Below, piece after piece: positions 61,679 to 64,000 of a stretch of DNA of 64,000 nt; the first letter of the stretch is position 1, and each line of letters starts with the position of its first letter. The DNA is from Rhodospirillales bacterium. GTDB lineage: Bacteria > Pseudomonadota > Alphaproteobacteria > Rhodospirillales > JASLLZ01. The DNA is taken from positions 1-64,000 of the forward strand of contig JASLLZ010000009.1 of NCBI GenBank assembly GCA_030746775.1, written 5' to 3'. The notes under the pieces were generated by a model. It did not search any database. It saw only the letters and a program-made list of their open reading frames with translations, and had not been told where the DNA came from. Made by a program: the position numbers and the translations under genes.

Positions 61679-63697
61679 ATGAAACTAGATCCCATCTTGC
61701 TCGAGATCATGAACGCCAAGTTGTCGGCCATCGCCGGTGAGATGGCGGCCCACCTGCAACGCGCTTCGCGGTCCATGTACGTCAAGGAGGCGGCCGACTT
61801 CGGCGTCGGCATCGTCGATGTCGAAGGCCGTATGTTCGCCTATCCGCCGGGCGCCAACATGTTTTCCATCGACCGTCCTTGCGCCCACACCATCCGCGCT
61901 GTTCCCGACGTCGCGGCGGGCGACGTCATCGTCACCAACGATCCTTATTCGTCGAACGGACTGTCGACCCATCTTCCCGACCTCCACATGCTCAGGCCGA
62001 TCTTTCACAAGGGCCGCATCGTTTGCTATGGCTGGGCCTTCATCCACTTCACCGACGTCGGCGGTCGGGTGCCGAGCTCGATCTCGCCGTCGAACCATGA
62101 GATCTTTCAAGAAGGCATCATCGTCCCGCCGATGAAGATCCTGCGCCGGGGTGTCATCAACCAGGACTTCGTGACGATCTTTACCGCCAACTGCCGCACG
62201 CCCGAGATCAACATGGGCGACATCGGGGCACTGCTGGGCGCGCTTGAGACATGTGAAAAGCGTGTCCTCGACGTGGTCCAGGCCCACGGGGCGGAGACCG
62301 TGATCACCGCCCAGGCCGACCTGCAGGATTATTCGGAGGCCAAGGCGCGCGTCGTTTTACGCCGCATTCCCGACGGCGAGTACGCATTTTGGGATTATCT
62401 CGACGACGACATGGCAAGCCGCATTCCGGTGCGCATCCGGGTCAAGATGACGGTGCGCGATGGCACCGTGCATCTTGACTTTGCCAGCACCGATCCACAG
62501 GTCCCGGCGTCGTTCAACGTGCCGACCATGAACCGGCTGAGCTACTGGCTTTCGATGCGCCTTACCACCTTCATCTGCTCGCACGACAAATCGATCCCGC
62601 TTAACGCCGGGATGTACCGGCCGATTACCTGCACCAACCCGGCAGGCACCATCCTCAACGCCGAATTCCCCGACGCCGTCGGTATCCGGTCGGCCGCCGC
62701 CATGCGGCTTCAGGACGCGATCACCGGGTGTATCTTGAAGGCGGCGCCCGATCTGATGGCGGGGCCGACCTGCGGCGCCAACGTGCCCTTGGTCCTGTCC
62801 GAGTTCGACGACACGGGCGCCAAGCGCAAGGTCCAGGTGATTCAGCCCATGCGCGGCGGCATGGCGGCGGCGCGGGGCGTCGAGGGGGTCGACGCCCGCG
62901 ACGTCACCATCAACAACATGAACAACCATCCCTTGGAATCGGTCGAGGCCGACGCCGGCGTCATCATCCGCGACTACGATATCCGCACCGATTCGGGAGG
63001 CGCCGGCGAATGGCGCGGCGGCGTCGGCCAGCAGGTCACGGTGGAGATCGTGCGCGACGGCGGCAAGGTGCTGGCCCGCGGCATGGAGCGCCAGCGCTTT
63101 CGCTCCTGGGGCACCATGGGGGGCAAGCCGTCACGGCCGCTCAAGGTACAGTTCAACAAGGGCCGGGCGGACGAACGCACCCTGGCCAAGATCGACGAAT
63201 TGGCGGTCGGCGCGGGCGATACCCTGACCATTTACATGCCGGGGGGCTCGGGCTACGGCGATCCATATCGGCGCCCGCCGGAAAAAGTGGAACGCGACGT
63301 GACGCTCGGCTTCGTCAGCCGCCGGGCGGCAAAAAGCGACTACGGCGTCGTCCTGGACGACGATGGTGCGGTGGACGCGGCGGCGACGCGGCGCACCCGG
63401 ACGGCGCGGACGCGCGATAACGTCCATGCCGACTTCGACTTCGGGCCCGAGCGCGAAGCATGGGACGCCGCCTTCGACGACGACCTCATGGCGGCCTTCA
63501 ACCGAAAGCTCTATGCCCTTCCCAAATCGGTGCGCGGCGAACGCCGGCGCCGGGTCTTCGAGGCGGCGCTGCCCGACCTTCCGCCGTCGGGCGATCCCCG
63601 TTTCCTTCATGTCGTCAAGGACCCGGACGCCATCCGCGCCCGCTTCATCGCCGCCATCGACCGCCTGCTTGACCAGGTCTCGACAGCGGCCGGGTGA
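61679..63697 (+). CDS. hydantoinase B/oxoprolinase family protein
   Basis: A 672-residue HyuB-family protein. ATG 61679 has GGGGAGG 7 bases upstream. Family blocks are MKLDPILLEIMNAKLSAIAGEM, VTNDPYSSNGLSTHLPDLHM, GRVPSSISPSNHEIFQEGI, MNNHPLESVEADAGVII, DSGGAGEWRGGVG and MPGGSGYGDP. Partners of HyuB (HyuA) supply the ATP-dependent half of N-methylhydantoinase, oxoprolinase or acetone carboxylase; no hyuA is present in the window. After the usual family end the protein continues for roughly 100 charged residues (FDFGPEREAWDAAFDDDL). The substrate is unknown. Confidence 0.87.
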   Translation: MKLDPILLEIMNAKLSAIAGEMAAHLQRASRSMYVKEAADFGVGIVDVEGRMFAYPPGANMFSIDRPCAHTIRAVPDVAAGDVIVTNDPYSSNGLSTHLPDLHMLRPIFHKGRIVCYGWAFIHFTDVGGRVPSSISPSNHEIFQEGIIVPPMKILRRGVINQDFVTIFTANCRTPEINMGDIGALLGALETCEKRVLDVVQAHGAETVITAQADLQDYSEAKARVVLRRIPDGEYAFWDYLDDDMASRIPVRIRVKMTVRDGTVHLDFASTDPQVPASFNVPTMNRLSYWLSMRLTTFICSHDKSIPLNAGMYRPITCTNPAGTILNAEFPDAVGIRSAAAMRLQDAITGCILKAAPDLMAGPTCGANVPLVLSEFDDTGAKRKVQVIQPMRGGMAAARGVEGVDARDVTINNMNNHPLESVEADAGVIIRDYDIRTDSGGAGEWRGGVGQQVTVEIVRDGGKVLARGMERQRFRSWGTMGGKPSRPLKVQFNKGRADERTLAKIDELAVGAGDTLTIYMPGGSGYGDPYRRPPEKVERDVTLGFVSRRAAKSDYGVVLDDDGAVDAAATRRTRTARTRDNVHADFDFGPEREAWDAAFDDDLMAAFNRKLYALPKSVRGERRRRVFEAALPDLPPSGDPRFLHVVKDPDAIRARFIAAIDRLLDQVSTAAG

Positions 63698-63709
63698 GGG
63701 ACGGCGCCG

Positions 63710-64000
63710 TCAGACGCCTTCCACCAGGACCAGGGTCGTATCGGCGCCCGCCTTACGCGCCTCCAGAAAGGGTTGATATTGCGGGTCCTCGTAAAAGGCC
63801 TGGGCTTGATCGGCGGAAGGAAACTCGACGATCACCGCCACGTCCGGCACCGCGCCGCCGCCTTCGATTTGCTGCACTTCGGTGTTGCGCACCAAGTAGC
63901 GTCCCCCGTGGGCTTGAACCAGGGCTTCGACCTTGGGCACATAATCCTCGATCCATGCAGGGTCCTTGACCTTGACAAAGGCCATCACATAAACGGTCAT
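63710..64000 (-). CDS. DUF1330 domain protein
   Basis: A 96-residue ferredoxin-fold (dimeric alpha-beta barrel) protein of the DUF1330 family: MTVYVMAFVKVKDPAWIEDY, GGRYLVRNTEVQQIEG and IVEFPSADQAQAFYEDPQYQPFLEAR are typical. The frame is complete, with its ATG in the last three bases of the window, although an upstream start cannot be excluded. Function is unknown; members often sit beside catabolic genes. It converges on the hydantoinase gene. Confidence 0.85.
   Translation of the reverse strand: MTVYVMAFVKVKDPAWIEDYVPKVEALVQAHGGRYLVRNTEVQQIEGGGAVPDVAVIVEFPSADQAQAFYEDPQYQPFLEARKAGADTTLVLVEGV

Overview
The window is a GC-rich stretch of chromosome from an alphaproteobacterium, most likely of Rhodospirillales type. 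I infer this from gene orders that I recognise as conserved in that class: rpsF-rpsR-DUF2232-rplI-dnaB-alr-radA-cvpA-purF, fabD-fabG-acpP-fabF-mltG-yicC-gmk, lptF-lptG-lptD-surA-pdxA-rsmA, and yfgM-bamB-der. GTG and TTG starts are frequent and many gene pairs overlap by an ATGA or GTGA. I saw no insertion sequence, prophage, CRISPR array, rRNA or tRNA.

Layout. 1-1.5 kb: the end of an upstream gene, a ChaC-like glutathione cyclotransferase and a PPOX flavoprotein. 1.7-10.1 kb (+): a form II (CoxL-like) molybdenum hydroxylase operon with small, large and FAD subunits, a MoxR ATPase, a VWA protein, a fused molybdopterin-binding/cytidylyltransferase protein for its cofactor, and a DapA-family gene broken by an in-frame stop. 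10.1-15.3 kb (-): amidase, rhomboid, der, bamB and a YfgM-like protein. 15.4-20.3 kb: an accessory patch with a frameshifted EF-hand protein, a PEBP protein, a small lipoprotein, a frameshifted Sel1 protein, MarC and an EamA exporter.

20.4-32.7 kb is the most unusual part. Four tandem DadA-like FAD amine oxidases (-) lie divergent from an ABC importer, two paralogous TIM-barrel isomerase-like proteins and a DeoR-family repressor (+). The shared 360-bp control region holds a good promoter preceded by a three-unit, 10-bp direct repeat that looks like an operator. This reads as an uptake and catabolism unit for an unknown substrate, perhaps an amino compound that also carries a polyol or sugar-like part.

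32.7-43.8 kb (-): housekeeping replication, repair, purine and ribosomal genes, including a 52-codon remnant of an mlaE permease between alr and radA. 44.0-50.9 kb: mainly the fatty-acid synthesis operon followed by mltG, yicC and gmk. 50.9-58.6 kb (-): the outer-membrane/LPS operon. 58.7-64 kb: two tandem GlcD-type FAD oxidases, a stand-alone hydantoinase B and a DUF1330 protein.

Cross-cutting structure: a 108-bp dispersed repeat occurs twice in opposite orientation (87% identical by my count), with a compensatory change in its hairpin, and its CTAG ends supply the stop codons of neighbouring genes. Four genes are broken (dapA-like, EF-hand, Sel1, mlaE). I cannot tell true decay from assembly error without reads. 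Paralogous tandem expansion is a theme: four DAO, two TIM-barrel and two GlcD genes, all apparently catabolic.
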